Source of the DNA: Nitrosomonas supralitoralis
GTDB taxonomy: Bacteria > Pseudomonadota > Gammaproteobacteria > Burkholderiales > Nitrosomonadaceae
DNA length: 64,000 nt
Direction: 5' to 3'
NCBI RefSeq assembly: GCF_003011925.2
Contig: NZ_PXXU01000007.1
Location: forward strand, 1 to 64,000
Part shown: positions 28,773 through 38,653 of the stretch, in pieces
How the letters are laid out: every line of letters starts with the position of its first letter
How positions within the stretch are numbered: the stretch's first letter is position 1
The notes under the pieces: model-generated
The model's database searches: none
Told to the model about the DNA's origin: nothing
What the model saw: only the letters and a program-made list of their open reading frames with translations
Made by a program: the position numbers and the translations under genes

Positions 28773-29672
28773 ATGGAAACAGCACCACAGTTTTTCAGGA
28801 ATGGCCCCGGACCATTTACGCGGTTGTTTATTATTGCGTTACTATCCTGTTTGCTGATTGCAGAAGATACGCGGTTTAAATATTTTCCTCAGTTGCGTCA
28901 AACAATTGGTGTGATTGTCTTTCCTATACAAAAAATTGCTTATATCCCATCGGATATATATGATCGAGTTGAGAAATTCATTACCAGCCTTAACTTGCTC
29001 GAAGAGAATGTCAAATTGAGACATCTTTATCTGGAACGCCGTGAACAGCTTTTGAAATTAGATGCGCTGGAGGCAGAAAATATTCACTTACGCAGATTGT
29101 TAGGCGCGGCGCAGCAAGTTGAAACCACTACCAAAACGAAAGTAGTTTTAGCAGAAATCCAGTATACTCCGCGTGATCCGTTCAATCATAAAGTCACCTT
29201 GAGCAAAGGTAGTTATCATGATATTCAGCTCGGTCAAGCAGTGATTGATGACAAGGGTATCATCGGGCAAATTACTCAACTATATCCTTGGTCGTCTGAA
29301 GTGACACTGCTGACTGATAAAGATCATGCTGTTCCCATTCAAGTTGTTCGCAATGGTTTACGTTCGATTGTATCTGGAACTGGCAAGAGTAATGAGCTGG
29401 AATTGCGTTACATATCAATAAATACGGATATTCAGCAAGGTGATATATTAGTTACTTCCGGGATTGGAGGAGTGTATCCTCGAGGGATTCCAGTTGCAAT
29501 TGTGCTCAAAATTAAGCAGGACCCTGCGAGTGATTTTGCGCTAGTTACCAGCATACCGATCGCTGGTGTGAATCGCAATCGACAGGTTTTAATTTTGCCT
29601 TTGGCGCAGATTGAATCCGACGACTCTCTAGAGACTTCAACAATTGAATCAGGAAAGAATCAAAGTAAGTAA
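28773..29672 (+). CDS. mreC: Rod shape-determining protein MreC
   Basis: The 299-residue MreC has an N-terminal membrane anchor (about residues 17-33), a coiled coil (about 65-105) and the beta-rich periplasmic domain containing IDDKGIIGQI and LLTDKDHAVPIQV. It bridges MreB and the penicillin-binding protein PBP2. It lies 70 bases after mreB, and its end overlaps the open frame of mreD. Confidence 0.95.
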   Translation: METAPQFFRNGPGPFTRLFIIALLSCLLIAEDTRFKYFPQLRQTIGVIVFPIQKIAYIPSDIYDRVEKFITSLNLLEENVKLRHLYLERREQLLKLDALEAENIHLRRLLGAAQQVETTTKTKVVLAEIQYTPRDPFNHKVTLSKGSYHDIQLGQAVIDDKGIIGQITQLYPWSSEVTLLTDKDHAVPIQVVRNGLRSIVSGTGKSNELELRYISINTDIQQGDILVTSGIGGVYPRGIPVAIVLKIKQDPASDFALVTSIPIAGVNRNRQVLILPLAQIESDDSLETSTIESGKNQSK

Positions 29673-29703
29673 CTCAATTAAAGAGAACTACTTGGGGCAG
29701 GAT

Positions 29704-30195
29704 ATGTATGTACCTGCCAGTAGTTGGTTTATTGCTATAAGCCTAGTGATCGCACTTATCCTCAACTTTCTGCCATTGCAAGGCCAACTTTTAATTTCGC
29801 GCCCTGATTTTGTAGCGCTTGCAATAGCCTATTGGAATGTCAATCATCCATACAAATTAGGGATGAGTGTGGCATTTGGCATGGGGTTAATGATGGATGT
29901 GGGCAGCGCAGGAATTATGGGACAACATGCTCTGGCTTATTCTGTCATTTTTTATCTGACGCTGATTTCCGGTCGACGTTTGAGACTATTCAGTTTGTTA
30001 GAGCAAGCACCCCAAATTGGCTTTTTCTTACTTCTAATGCAAATAGTCATCGTTCTGATAGCCTTATCGAGCGGATCAACACTGCCCGGCTGGAAATATT
30101 TTCTAGCTACTGTCACAGGTACTTTACTGTGGGCACCAACTTCTTTTCTGATAACGCTGCTATTAAAGCCAAAACAAGATCCTAACGCATTATGA
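29704..30195 (+). CDS. mreD: Rod shape-determining protein MreD
   Basis: The integral membrane protein has about 163 residues and five hydrophobic segments, as expected for MreD, which works with MreC in the elongasome. The frame is open from a TTG at 29644 inside mreC. I chose the ATG at 29704, just before the first membrane segment, with GGGGCAGG upstream. The stop overlaps the mrdA start by four bases (ATGA). Confidence 0.88.
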   Translation: MYVPASSWFIAISLVIALILNFLPLQGQLLISRPDFVALAIAYWNVNHPYKLGMSVAFGMGLMMDVGSAGIMGQHALAYSVIFYLTLISGRRLRLFSLLEQAPQIGFFLLLMQIVIVLIALSSGSTLPGWKYFLATVTGTLLWAPTSFLITLLLKPKQDPNAL

Positions 30196-32105
30196 AACAA
30201 CGTGTAGAACTGCGGAACCACCCTGTCGAGCTGTACAAGTTTCGTTTGCGGCTTGCCATCAGCGCAGGCTTCGTTTTTGTTCTGTTCCTATTTCTCTATG
30301 CGCGCTTCTATTATTTACAGGTTATTCAGCAAGAGCATTATCATACACTGGCAGAAGCGAATCGTATTTCCATTTTGCCACTGGTTCCCAATCGAGGACT
30401 AATTTCCGATCGAAATGGAAAGGTATTGGCGCAAAATTATTCAGCTTATACGTTGGAGGTAGTGCCCAGTAAAATTCAGGATCTTGAATCGACATTGAAT
30501 GAGCTGGCAGCAATTATTGAGATCACCCCTACGGACCGCCAGAGATTCAGGAAATTGCTCAAAGAGAGCAAACGATTTAAACGCCTACCTATTAAGAATC
30601 GTTTGACAGATGTCGAGATTGCTACCTTTGCAGCTAATCGGTATCGTTTCCCAGGCATTGAAATCAATGCCCAAGTATACCGTCAATACCCTGAAAAAGA
30701 GATTGTTTCACATGTCATCGGCTACATCAGCCGTATCAATGATCAAGATCTCGAGCAACTCGAAAGCAGTGGTGAGCTTCACAATTACCGCGGTTCTCAT
30801 CACATTGGGAAAATTGGCGTTGAGCAGAGCTATGAAAAACAATTACATGGCGTCACAGGATTTGAAGAAGTTGAAACAGATGCAGCAGGTCGCTCTATTC
30901 GCGTTTTGTCTCGAACACCGCCCATTCCTGGCAATAACTTAATTCTTACTTTAGATCTTGGTTTGCAGGAGGCCGCGGAAATCGCATTTGGTGATCGCCG
31001 TGGCGCACTGGTTGCTTTGGATCCAAATAATGGGGAAGTGCTTGCTTTCGTTAGTAAACCAGGTTACGACAATAATCTCTTTATCGGTGGCATTGATCAA
31101 GAAAACTGGAGTATTCTTAACAATTCGATTGACCGTCCCCTCAATAACCGAGCACTAAGGGGAGTTTATCCTCCAGGCTCTACATTCAAACCCTTTATGG
31201 CGCTAGCCGCACTTGAACTGGGAAAGCGCACGGCCGAATATAGTATGAGTGATCCCGGATACTTTTCACTACCCGGCGTCAGCCGCCGCTATCGCGACTG
31301 GAAACCCGGTGGACATGGCAGAGTCGATTTGCACAAATCTTTAGTTGTTTCTTGCGACACTTATTACTACAGTCTTGCTAACGATCTGGGAATAGACAAT
31401 ATACACAATTTTATCAGTCAGTTCGGGCTGGGAAGTAAAACGGGAATTGACATCGAAGGAGAAGCATCCGGGTTATTGCCTTCTTCTGCCTGGAAAATGA
31501 GGCAACATAAACAAAAATGGTACGCTGGAGATACTATTTCGGTTTCAATTGGACAGGGATATAATTTGACTACGCCGCTTCAACTCGCTTTCGCCACGAT
31601 GATCATCGCAAATAATGGCAAGGCATATTTACCCCACCTGGTTAAACAAATACAAAATAGTCAAACCGGTGAAGTTGAGGATATCCCAGCTAAACTGCAC
31701 TATAGTTTGAATCTTACGCCTAAAAATCTTGAGGTTGTCAAAAATGCACTTGTGGATGTCACCCGCCCTGGTGGCACGGCAGCGAAAGCGGGTGCCAATG
31801 CAGCCTATACTTTTGCTGGCAAAACGGGTACATCGCAGGTTGTCGGCATTAAACAGGGAGAGCGTTACAATGAAAAATTGATCAATGAACGTCACCGCGA
31901 TCATGCGATGTTTATCGCCTATGCCCCAGCAGACGATCCCAAGATTGCTTTGGCAATTCTGGTCGAAAATACTGGAACCGGCGGTTCAACAGCAGCTCCT
32001 ATTGCAAGGCAAGTATTTGATTATTTCTTATTAGGTACATTACCTGAAACGGATCCTGCACATTTGATTGAGCCCATTCAAGATCACGCGCATGATCATC
32101 TCTGA
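30192..32105 (+). CDS. mrdA: Penicillin-binding protein 2 (peptidoglycan D,D-transpeptidase MrdA)
   Basis: The 637-residue class B PBP cross-links peptidoglycan during elongation. It has an N-terminal membrane anchor (about residues 17-40), the dimerisation domain and the transpeptidase domain with active-site STFK (in YPPGSTFKP), an S-x-N-type region and KTGT (in AGKTGTSQV). It is translationally coupled to mreD by an ATGA overlap and is followed by rodA. Confidence 0.97.
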   Translation: MKQRVELRNHPVELYKFRLRLAISAGFVFVLFLFLYARFYYLQVIQQEHYHTLAEANRISILPLVPNRGLISDRNGKVLAQNYSAYTLEVVPSKIQDLESTLNELAAIIEITPTDRQRFRKLLKESKRFKRLPIKNRLTDVEIATFAANRYRFPGIEINAQVYRQYPEKEIVSHVIGYISRINDQDLEQLESSGELHNYRGSHHIGKIGVEQSYEKQLHGVTGFEEVETDAAGRSIRVLSRTPPIPGNNLILTLDLGLQEAAEIAFGDRRGALVALDPNNGEVLAFVSKPGYDNNLFIGGIDQENWSILNNSIDRPLNNRALRGVYPPGSTFKPFMALAALELGKRTAEYSMSDPGYFSLPGVSRRYRDWKPGGHGRVDLHKSLVVSCDTYYYSLANDLGIDNIHNFISQFGLGSKTGIDIEGEASGLLPSSAWKMRQHKQKWYAGDTISVSIGQGYNLTTPLQLAFATMIIANNGKAYLPHLVKQIQNSQTGEVEDIPAKLHYSLNLTPKNLEVVKNALVDVTRPGGTAAKAGANAAYTFAGKTGTSQVVGIKQGERYNEKLINERHRDHAMFIAYAPADDPKIALAILVENTGTGGSTAAPIARQVFDYFLLGTLPETDPAHLIEPIQDHAHDHL

Positions 32106-32157
32106 GAAAAATCATTATACATTCAACAAACTAGCTATCGTCCGACATACGTAATGC

Positions 32158-33258
32158 ATGATTGCAATTAGAAAAATCTGGCACTATCTTACACGCTATA
32201 TGGATAGCTTTCTGCTGGCCGTAATCCTAATATTAATGACGATAGGGCTGATTGTGCTATATAGCGCTACGGGTGGAAATATATCCAAAATCGGCAATCA
32301 AGCAATCAATATGCTGATAGCGCTGGTAATTATGTGGTTAGTTGCAAATATTCCGCTGCAACAAATAATGCGCCTAGCATTACCGATGTATATGCTGGGA
32401 TTGATTTTACTTATCGGCGTGGCGTTATTTGGAGAAATAAACAATGGCGCCAGGCGCTGGCTGAACATTGGGGTTACTCGCATTCAGCCATCTGAATTGA
32501 TGAAAATTGCGATACCGCTGATGATGGCTTGGTATTTCGATAAACATGAAATTGCTTTACGTTTGAGAGATTATTTTGGGGCTACGATATTGTTATTGTT
32601 GCCAGTGTTACTGATTTTACGACAACCGGACTTAGGTACTGCATTGCTAATTGCCGCTAGCGGTTTTTATGTTCTGTTTCTGGCTGGATTGTCTTGGCGT
32701 ATCATTGTTGGATTGATGACGGCAGCGGCCGCAAGTTTACCGGTAATTTGGTCAGTGATGCACGATTATCAACGACAGCGTATCATGACATTGCTTGATC
32801 CAACACAAGATCCGCTGGGCGCTGGTTATCATACGATACAATCTTCAATTGCAATAGGATCTGGTGGAGTTGCCGGTAAAGGGTGGCAGAATGGCACACA
32901 GACTCAATTAGATTTTTTGCCAGAGCAAAGCACCGATTTTATTTTTGCTGTTTTTTCAGAAGAATTCGGGCTAATTGGGAATACTGTATTATTATTACTA
33001 TATCTGCTAGTGATTGGACGATGCATAGCGATTACTACAAATGCTTCAACACAGTTTACACGTTTGATCTCTGGATCAATTACGTTGACCTTTTGCACTT
33101 ATATATTTGTTAATATGGGAATGGTGAGCGGCATCCTACCCATTGTAGGTGTACCGCTTCCGTTGATCAGTTATGGCGGTACATCTATGGTTACAATGCT
33201 GCTTGGTTTTGGTATTTTGATGAGTATTCAGACACACCCTAAACTAGTAAAAACATGA
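32158..33258 (+). CDS. mrdB: Rod shape-determining protein RodA (SEDS glycosyltransferase)
   Basis: The 366-residue SEDS-family membrane protein polymerises glycan strands as the partner of PBP2. Motifs include ARRWLNIG, LRQPDLGTAL, and the late PLPLISYGGTSM typical of RodA/FtsW. The ATG at 32158 is used, as earlier codons overlap nothing. Its end overlaps rlpA by four bases. Confidence 0.96.
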   Translation: MIAIRKIWHYLTRYMDSFLLAVILILMTIGLIVLYSATGGNISKIGNQAINMLIALVIMWLVANIPLQQIMRLALPMYMLGLILLIGVALFGEINNGARRWLNIGVTRIQPSELMKIAIPLMMAWYFDKHEIALRLRDYFGATILLLLPVLLILRQPDLGTALLIAASGFYVLFLAGLSWRIIVGLMTAAAASLPVIWSVMHDYQRQRIMTLLDPTQDPLGAGYHTIQSSIAIGSGGVAGKGWQNGTQTQLDFLPEQSTDFIFAVFSEEFGLIGNTVLLLLYLLVIGRCIAITTNASTQFTRLISGSITLTFCTYIFVNMGMVSGILPIVGVPLPLISYGGTSMVTMLLGFGILMSIQTHPKLVKT

Positions 33259-34223
33259 CAAACACTAATTTTTCATACTTTGAAGCGGACAAATATTTAT
33301 CTTTACTATCAAGACCAATTTCTGGATTGGCATTTGCATTGATTTATGTGCTCTTAGCTGCGTGCGGCAGTACACCACAATATAGTAGCAGCATTCAAGA
33401 GCAGAAGAAGAAAACTACAACAACCAATTTATCAGGTACCAGCGCAAATGGAATTACTAGGCGCGGAGGTGGGTACTATCTGGACGATGGTCCGGGAGAT
33501 AATCCTCCACCAAACTTACATCTTGTCCCAGATGCCGTGCCTAAAGCTGAGCCATTGCGTACAGCCAATATGCAACCTTATGTTGCATTAGGAAAATATT
33601 TTAAGCCAATGACTGAACTAGAACCTTATAAAAAACGCGGAATTGCTTCATGGTATGGGCGTCGCTATCATGGAAACAATACAGCCTCGGGAGAAGTTTA
33701 TGATATGTATGCAATGACGGCTGCTCACCCCACATTGCCGCTACCCAGCTATGCCCGAGTCACTAATCTGGAAAACGGCAAAACGGTGATCGTGCGTTTA
33801 AATGATCGAGGCCCTTTTCTTTCTGATCGCATCATTGATCTTTCTTATACTGCGGCATATAAATTGGGAATACTGGCCGGTGGCAGCGGTCAGGTGGAAG
33901 TTGAAACTCTCATGCCCAATGATGGACAAGGTATGATGGCAGCTCCAAAAACATCTCCCACGTTGTCTGTAGCCGACAGTAATGCAGAGATGAGCATGGT
34001 TTATCTACAATTAGCTGCGTTTGGTTCATCGGATAATGCGCGGAACTTTCTCACTCACATACATAAGAGACTCCCTTCGCTCAGAGATACGGTGAGTATT
34101 ACCAAGAATAAGGGGTTGTACAAAATACACGCCGGTCCTTATCCTGATCTTACTGTAGCAAAGTTGGCAGCCAATACGATCGGTCGACAGCTTGCGATAA
34201 CGCCTGTTATGGTGAATGACTGA
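33255..34223 (+). CDS. rlpA: Septal ring lytic transglycosylase RlpA family lipoprotein
   Basis: The 322-residue protein has a signal sequence ending in the lipobox LLAAC (cysteine about residue 38). A double-psi beta-barrel domain follows with GIASWYG and VRLNDRGPF, including the family's catalytic Asp. The C-terminal SPOR domain (about 245-320) binds denuded septal glycan. RlpA cleaves naked glycan strands at division or pole sites. It is the last gene of the rod-shape operon, coupled by ATGA to rodA. Confidence 0.94.
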   Translation: MTNTNFSYFEADKYLSLLSRPISGLAFALIYVLLAACGSTPQYSSSIQEQKKKTTTTNLSGTSANGITRRGGGYYLDDGPGDNPPPNLHLVPDAVPKAEPLRTANMQPYVALGKYFKPMTELEPYKKRGIASWYGRRYHGNNTASGEVYDMYAMTAAHPTLPLPSYARVTNLENGKTVIVRLNDRGPFLSDRIIDLSYTAAYKLGILAGGSGQVEVETLMPNDGQGMMAAPKTSPTLSVADSNAEMSMVYLQLAAFGSSDNARNFLTHIHKRLPSLRDTVSITKNKGLYKIHAGPYPDLTVAKLAANTIGRQLAITPVMVND

Positions 34224-34236
34224 ATAGGATAAAAAA

Positions 34237-34262
34237 AATCCCTATTGCAAGCAATAGGGATT
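34237..34262 (-). terminator. Perfect 12-bp stem with T tract on the minus strand
   Basis: AATCCCTATTGC (34237-34248) pairs with GCAATAGGGATT (34251-34262). The flanking A run (34231-34238) becomes a T8 tract on the minus strand, so the best termination direction is leftward. It is 13 bases past rlpA and may also work as the rlpA stem-loop. No minus-strand gene ends here. Confidence 0.7.
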
Positions 34263-34595
34263 AAAGGGCCTCGTCATAAAATCATCCATCGCCATCAACG
34301 GTCAAATGTAAAGCATCTTCCTCAGTAAAGATATCGATACATTTTTTAAATTCCGGTTTCGATATTGCGACAACTGTTTATAAGTTTAATACCTACCGAA
34401 CACTTTTGAAGTTAAAAACAAAGGGGGAAAATAACTTTATATCTTACTTATGACTGTAATTTTTGTCACATACTGTTAAAGATATAGTGAGAATTCAATC
34501 AGACACCCAGAACACATTGAAGTGTTGCCACGTAACAGATTGGAGCTAACGGAAAGCCAATATGAACAATATGCAGTTGATCAGACTGAATAAAA
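34263..34595. other. Gene-free stretch between two leftward terminators
   Basis: About 330 bases lie between two stem-loops that both have T tracts on the minus strand. No open frame with a start codon is convincing. A minus-strand small RNA ending at 34237 would explain the second terminator. The one open minus frame (34282-34377) lacks ATG or GTG. Confidence 0.4.
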
Positions 34596-34624
34596 AAGCA
34601 CCACTCAGGTACTGAGTGGTGCTT
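34596..34624 (-). terminator. Intrinsic terminator of the chemoreceptor gene
   Basis: AAGCACCACTCA (34596-34607) and TGAGTGGTGCTT (34613-34624) form a 12-bp stem with a 5-base loop, and on the minus strand a T6 tract follows. It lies 74 bases beyond the end of the MCP gene. Confidence 0.85.
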
Positions 34625-34697
34625 ATTGCAAAAATTTCTTAAGTCTGATCATTCGGTAGTCATGAGCAACTATTTGATCGGACTGATTACCTTCGCG

Positions 34698-36422
34698 TTA
34701 AAACTCCTCCCAATCATCTCCACCACCAGACGCCACTTTGCGTGGCTGCCCTGAAATGGAGCTCTCGTTGGGCTTCGCTGCTGCTTTTTTCATCGCAGGC
34801 ATGCGATTTGGCAGTTTGGCAACTGTGGCAGATGGGCGGTTACTTCTCTTAATTGGCATTCCCTGTGAAGAACCAATACCACCAGATAACTTAAAGACAC
34901 TAACTGCCTGGGTTAAAGCTTGTGCTTGATCATTCATGGATTCAGCCGCCGCAGCCGCTTCTTCGACCAGAGCAGCATTTTGCTGGGTAACCTCATCCAT
35001 CTGCGTCACAGCCTGATTTACTTGCTCAATGCCTGAGCTTTGTTCATGTGAAGCTGCGGAAATTTCGCTCATGATATCTGTTACTCTCTTAACCGAAGTT
35101 ACAATCTCATCCATTGTGGCACCAGCTTCATCAACCAATCGTGTACCATCTTCTACCTTAGCTACCGAATCGCTGATCAATTCCTTAATTTCCTTTGCCG
35201 CCGCTGCAGAACGCTGCGCCAAGGTACGTACTTCTGTCGCAACTACGGCAAAACCACGACCCTGTTCACCTGCTCGCGCTGCCTCGACCGCAGCGTTCAG
35301 CGCCAGAATATTAGTCTGAAATGCAATGCCGTCTATGACACTGATAATGTCAACAATCTTCTTGGAACTTTCATTAATGGCGCTCATGGTTTGTACTACC
35401 TGACCAACGACTGCGCCGCCTTTCACAGCAACCTCGGAAGCGCCGGCCGCCAATTGGTTGGCTTGGCGCGCATTATCGGCATTTTGTTTCACAGTAGAAG
35501 TCAATTCCTCCATGGAAGATGCTGTTTCTTCCAAGCTGGACGCCTGCTCTTCAGTGCGTTGACTCAAGTCAGAATTACCTGAAGCAATTTCACCGGAAGC
35601 TGTAACAATTTGATCTGTACCTGTACGCACTTTACTCACCAGATCAACCAAATTTTCGTTCATGGTCTTAAGAGCTTGAAGCAAACGACCTGTTTCATTG
35701 GTCGATTTGGCTTCGATTCGACTGGTCAAATCACCCGATGCCACCGCATTCGCAACCGCAACTGCTTCATTTAACGGACCCACAATCGCTCGTATCAGCA
35801 AGAAACCCATTATGACAGCCAATAATACTCCCAACGTAATCACTGTAGAAGAAACCACAAAAATGCTGTTATAGTTACTTTGAGCTTCAGCATATTCCTT
35901 AGCCGCCACATTACGTTGCAGCTCCAACAGATTCAGCATGGTTCCATGGACTGCATCGAATTTAGCACCGGCATCATGTGTCAAATTTTCAATCGCGGCA
36001 TCATAATCTCCTGCAGCAGCTAAATTCAATGTGTGATTACGCGATTCTGTATATATCCTCCACTGCTGATTAAAGCTTTCAGCAAGTGCCGCTTCATCAG
36101 GTGTTAGAGTAGTGGCCATATACTTTTTCCAAAGATCGGCAACCTCTGCATCTCGCTGAATCGTCATAACTTGCCGTTCTTTTACAATTTCAGCACTTCT
36201 CCCGTAAGCGGACATTGCCGCATTAAGCCTTGCACGTTGCATACGATCCAAAACCAAACCAAGGTCCCCCAATGGAACCGCACGATCTTCATAAACGCCT
36301 CTAAAAGAATCATTGGTTTGATTTAAGCCATATATCCCCATACTACCGATACCAACCAACAAAACAGATAGCATACCAATGACAAATACCAGTCGTGATT
36401 TAATCGTCATGTTATTAAGCAT
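34698..36422 (-). CDS. Methyl-accepting chemotaxis protein
   Basis: The 574-residue chemoreceptor has an N-terminal TM (about 10-32), a periplasmic four-helix-bundle-type ligand domain, a second TM (about 187-212), a HAMP domain and a long signalling coiled coil. The tip contains GIAFQTNILALNAAVEAARAGE (split here: residues of the hairpin tip), and EEQASSLEETASSMEEL provides methylation-region glutamates. The C-terminus ends DWEEF, matching the xWxxF pentapeptide that tethers CheR and CheB. Its gene follows cheW by 43 bases, so they are one transcript. The ligand is unknown. Confidence 0.95.
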   Translation of the reverse strand: MLNNMTIKSRLVFVIGMLSVLLVGIGSMGIYGLNQTNDSFRGVYEDRAVPLGDLGLVLDRMQRARLNAAMSAYGRSAEIVKERQVMTIQRDAEVADLWKKYMATTLTPDEAALAESFNQQWRIYTESRNHTLNLAAAGDYDAAIENLTHDAGAKFDAVHGTMLNLLELQRNVAAKEYAEAQSNYNSIFVVSSTVITLGVLLAVIMGFLLIRAIVGPLNEAVAVANAVASGDLTSRIEAKSTNETGRLLQALKTMNENLVDLVSKVRTGTDQIVTASGEIASGNSDLSQRTEEQASSLEETASSMEELTSTVKQNADNARQANQLAAGASEVAVKGGAVVGQVVQTMSAINESSKKIVDIISVIDGIAFQTNILALNAAVEAARAGEQGRGFAVVATEVRTLAQRSAAAAKEIKELISDSVAKVEDGTRLVDEAGATMDEIVTSVKRVTDIMSEISAASHEQSSGIEQVNQAVTQMDEVTQQNAALVEEAAAAAESMNDQAQALTQAVSVFKLSGGIGSSQGMPIKRSNRPSATVAKLPNRMPAMKKAAAKPNESSISGQPRKVASGGGDDWEEF

Positions 36423-36465
36423 AAACTTTTCCTTTAATTAGGTCTTATTTAACAAACTGCCACAT

Positions 36466-36981
36466 TTACAAATTGATACTTCGATCCAATATTCCCATAT
36501 CACTACTATCCATCAGTTTCTCGATATCTATCAATATCAACATGCGTTCATCGACAGCACCAAGCCCCATGATGTACTCTGTATTGATTACTGAACCCAA
36601 TTCCGGAGTAGGTCGCATCTGTCCGGCTTCCAAAGTGATTACATCCGACACACCGTCCACAACGACTCCTATTACACGACCGGCTACATTTAAAATAATC
36701 ACTACGGTAAATTGATCATACTTCACATCACTTAGCTGGAATTTAATCCGCATATCAATAATCGGCACGATAATCCCGCGCAGATTGACAACACCTTTGA
36801 TGAAATCAGGCGCATTAGCAATTTGAGTAATCGCGTCATAGCCTCGAATCTCTTGTACTTTGAGAATCTCAATCCCATATTCTTCGTTTCCTAGACGGAA
36901 AGTCAGAAACTCGTTGGTTAAATGATTAACTACTTGACCAGCCTGCTCAGCAGTTAAACTTGCAATTCGCTCTTGCAACAT
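36466..36981 (-). CDS. cheW: Chemotaxis adaptor protein CheW
   Basis: From the ATG at 36981 (GGAGAGGG ribosome site) CheW has about 171 residues. It contains [18 protein letters not shown] and [15 protein letters not shown], the conserved CheW core that docks CheA onto receptors. It is upstream of a receptor gene in the same operon. No cheA, cheY or flagellar genes are in the window. The frame opens further upstream at 37023 without a ribosome site. Confidence 0.95.
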   Translation of the reverse strand: MLQERIASLTAEQAGQVVNHLTNEFLTFRLGNEEYGIEILKVQEIRGYDAITQIANAPDFIKGVVNLRGIIVPIIDMRIKFQLSDVKYDQFTVVIILNVAGRVIGVVVDGVSDVITLEAGQMRPTPELGSVINTEYIMGLGAVDERMLILIDIEKLMDSSDMGILDRSINL

Positions 36982-37295
36982 AAAGCCCTCTCCAGTTATC
37001 TCTATACAAAAAATCACCATCACATTACTAGCTTCAAGGATATGAATTACGGAAGAAAGAAGATTTTCTTAAACGGGCTTGCAAATTTTATTACAAGCAG
37101 CAACCGACAAAGCGTGGAAAAAGAAAACAAAAGCACCTGTTTTCTATAAAGATAATGTATATTGACCCGAAGAAAATCGCTGATTAACTAATCGATCCAA
37201 TGGATCTATTTCTCGCCACCTCCGTTGAATCGGTAGCGCCTACTTATTTAATTTCGTACTATATCTAAACCACATTTATGAAGGAGAACAGCAAT

Positions 37296-37685
37296 ATGGC
37301 GATCGCAGATATGAATCATTTCACCGTGTTAAGCAGCGATCTGGAGAGAAGCAAGGAATTTTATATTAATATTCTGGGGCTTAAAGAAGGTTATCGTCCA
37401 CCGCTTGCAATGCCGGGTGCGTGGCTTTATGCCGCCGGGGATCAATCTATCCTGCATATCATGGCAGGGAGGCCCATGCCAGTCCAGGCGGCGGGCGTGA
37501 TTGATCACATGGCTTTCACTGCATCCGACCTGCAAGCTGTTGTTGATACTCTAAAGCAGCATAATATTGACTATGAATTGCATCGCATGAAGGAATTGGA
37601 AATTTGGCAATTATTCTGCCATGATCCCGATGGCGCAAAAGTTGAGCTTGATTTTTCTGCAGACGAACCAGAACCTCGGCAATAA
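37296..37685 (+). CDS. VOC-family (glyoxalase/bleomycin resistance/dioxygenase) protein
   Basis: The protein of about 129 residues has a single vicinal-oxygen-chelate domain: NHFTVLSSDLERSKEFYINILGL at the N-terminus (paired beta-alpha-beta-beta-beta modules), IDHMAFTASDL in the middle, and FCHDPDGAKVELDF at the end with a glutamate metal ligand. I chose the second ATG (37296) because AAGGAG lies 8 bases before it; the ATG at 37278 lacks a site. The substrate is unknown. It converges on the M48 gene with a 4-base gap. Confidence 0.88.
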   Translation: MAIADMNHFTVLSSDLERSKEFYINILGLKEGYRPPLAMPGAWLYAAGDQSILHIMAGRPMPVQAAGVIDHMAFTASDLQAVVDTLKQHNIDYELHRMKELEIWQLFCHDPDGAKVELDFSADEPEPRQ

Positions 37686-37689
37686 CGGT

Positions 37690-38475
37690 TTATTTCTTAC
37701 AAGCTGGATTCTTGCCGGTTGATCGCGCTTGTCCCATTATCTTGTTCGCCTTAGGTAAAAGCGCTCTCAAATCTTCAATACGCGTTTCATGAGATGGGTG
37801 AGTCGACAAAAATTCAACCGGTTGTGCACCTTGGCTTGCCTGTGCCATTTTTTGCCACAGTGTAATGCTTTCCGCAGGGTTGAATCCGGCCTTTGCCATC
37901 AATTCAATACCAATTGCATCGGCTTCACTTTCATGCAGGCGGCTAAATGGCATAATCAATCCATATTGTGTCCCGACTCCAAGCAAGCCTAATGCAGTTT
38001 GCCCCATGGGAGTAGTCGGCGCAGCAACCGCAGCGATGATGGACATCCCCATTTGCGCTCCCAGTTTCTGCGACATCCGTTCATTGCTGTGTTTCGCCAT
38101 TACATGGCCGATCTCATGGCCAATCACGGAAGCTAACTGATCTTGATTGTCCACTAAATCAACTAATCCAGTATGCACGCCAATTTTGTTTCCTGGCAAG
38201 GCAAAGGCGTTCAAAGTATTATCCTCAAACACCACCACCTCCCAATCACCTCCAGTCTCTCGCGTGATGGCATTTGCAACACAGCGCACAAACTGATTTT
38301 CTCGCGTATTCTGACTTATCTCTTTTTCATTCTTCATAGTTGTAAATGCCTGCAGCCCCATAGCATCTAGCTCACTGTCAGGCATAAAAGCCAGCTGGCT
38401 TCGCCCCGTGGGTGTGGTTGCACATGCCACAAGTAAAACGATAATAAACAGAATTAGTAATAATCTAAACTTCAT
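37690..38475 (-). CDS. M48 family metallopeptidase, lipoprotein (LoiP/YcaL-like)
   Basis: From the ATG at 38475 (GGAG site), the roughly 261-residue protein begins with a lipoprotein signal ending LLVAC, so it is probably an outer-membrane-facing lipoprotein. HEIGH (in VIGHEIGHVMAKH) is the zinc-binding HExxH motif and the downstream ESEADAIGIELM provides the third ligand. Family members degrade misfolded periplasmic or outer-membrane proteins. The long upstream extension to 38535 was rejected. Confidence 0.92.
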   Translation of the reverse strand: MKFRLLLILFIIVLLVACATTPTGRSQLAFMPDSELDAMGLQAFTTMKNEKEISQNTRENQFVRCVANAITRETGGDWEVVVFEDNTLNAFALPGNKIGVHTGLVDLVDNQDQLASVIGHEIGHVMAKHSNERMSQKLGAQMGMSIIAAVAAPTTPMGQTALGLLGVGTQYGLIMPFSRLHESEADAIGIELMAKAGFNPAESITLWQKMAQASQGAQPVEFLSTHPSHETRIEDLRALLPKANKIMGQARSTGKNPACKK

Positions 38476-38653
38476 GATTAATATTCTCCGTAAGTTGGAC
38501 CAGTGGGATTTTAGCTCGCTTTGACCATGATACAAGTTTGAAACATAAGGATATGCAAATTCTTTTGATTAATCCTTATCACAAAGACTAATTCAGTTGT
38601 CAGCCAAGAATATGATATAACTTAACTCTCAACAATAGCATAGGGAGTCCAAA

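Noticed and set aside
34282-34377. Minus-strand open stretch ending near 34282
   Set aside because: No ATG, GTG or leading TTG with a ribosome site, and only about 30 codons, so I treat it as chance or remnant.
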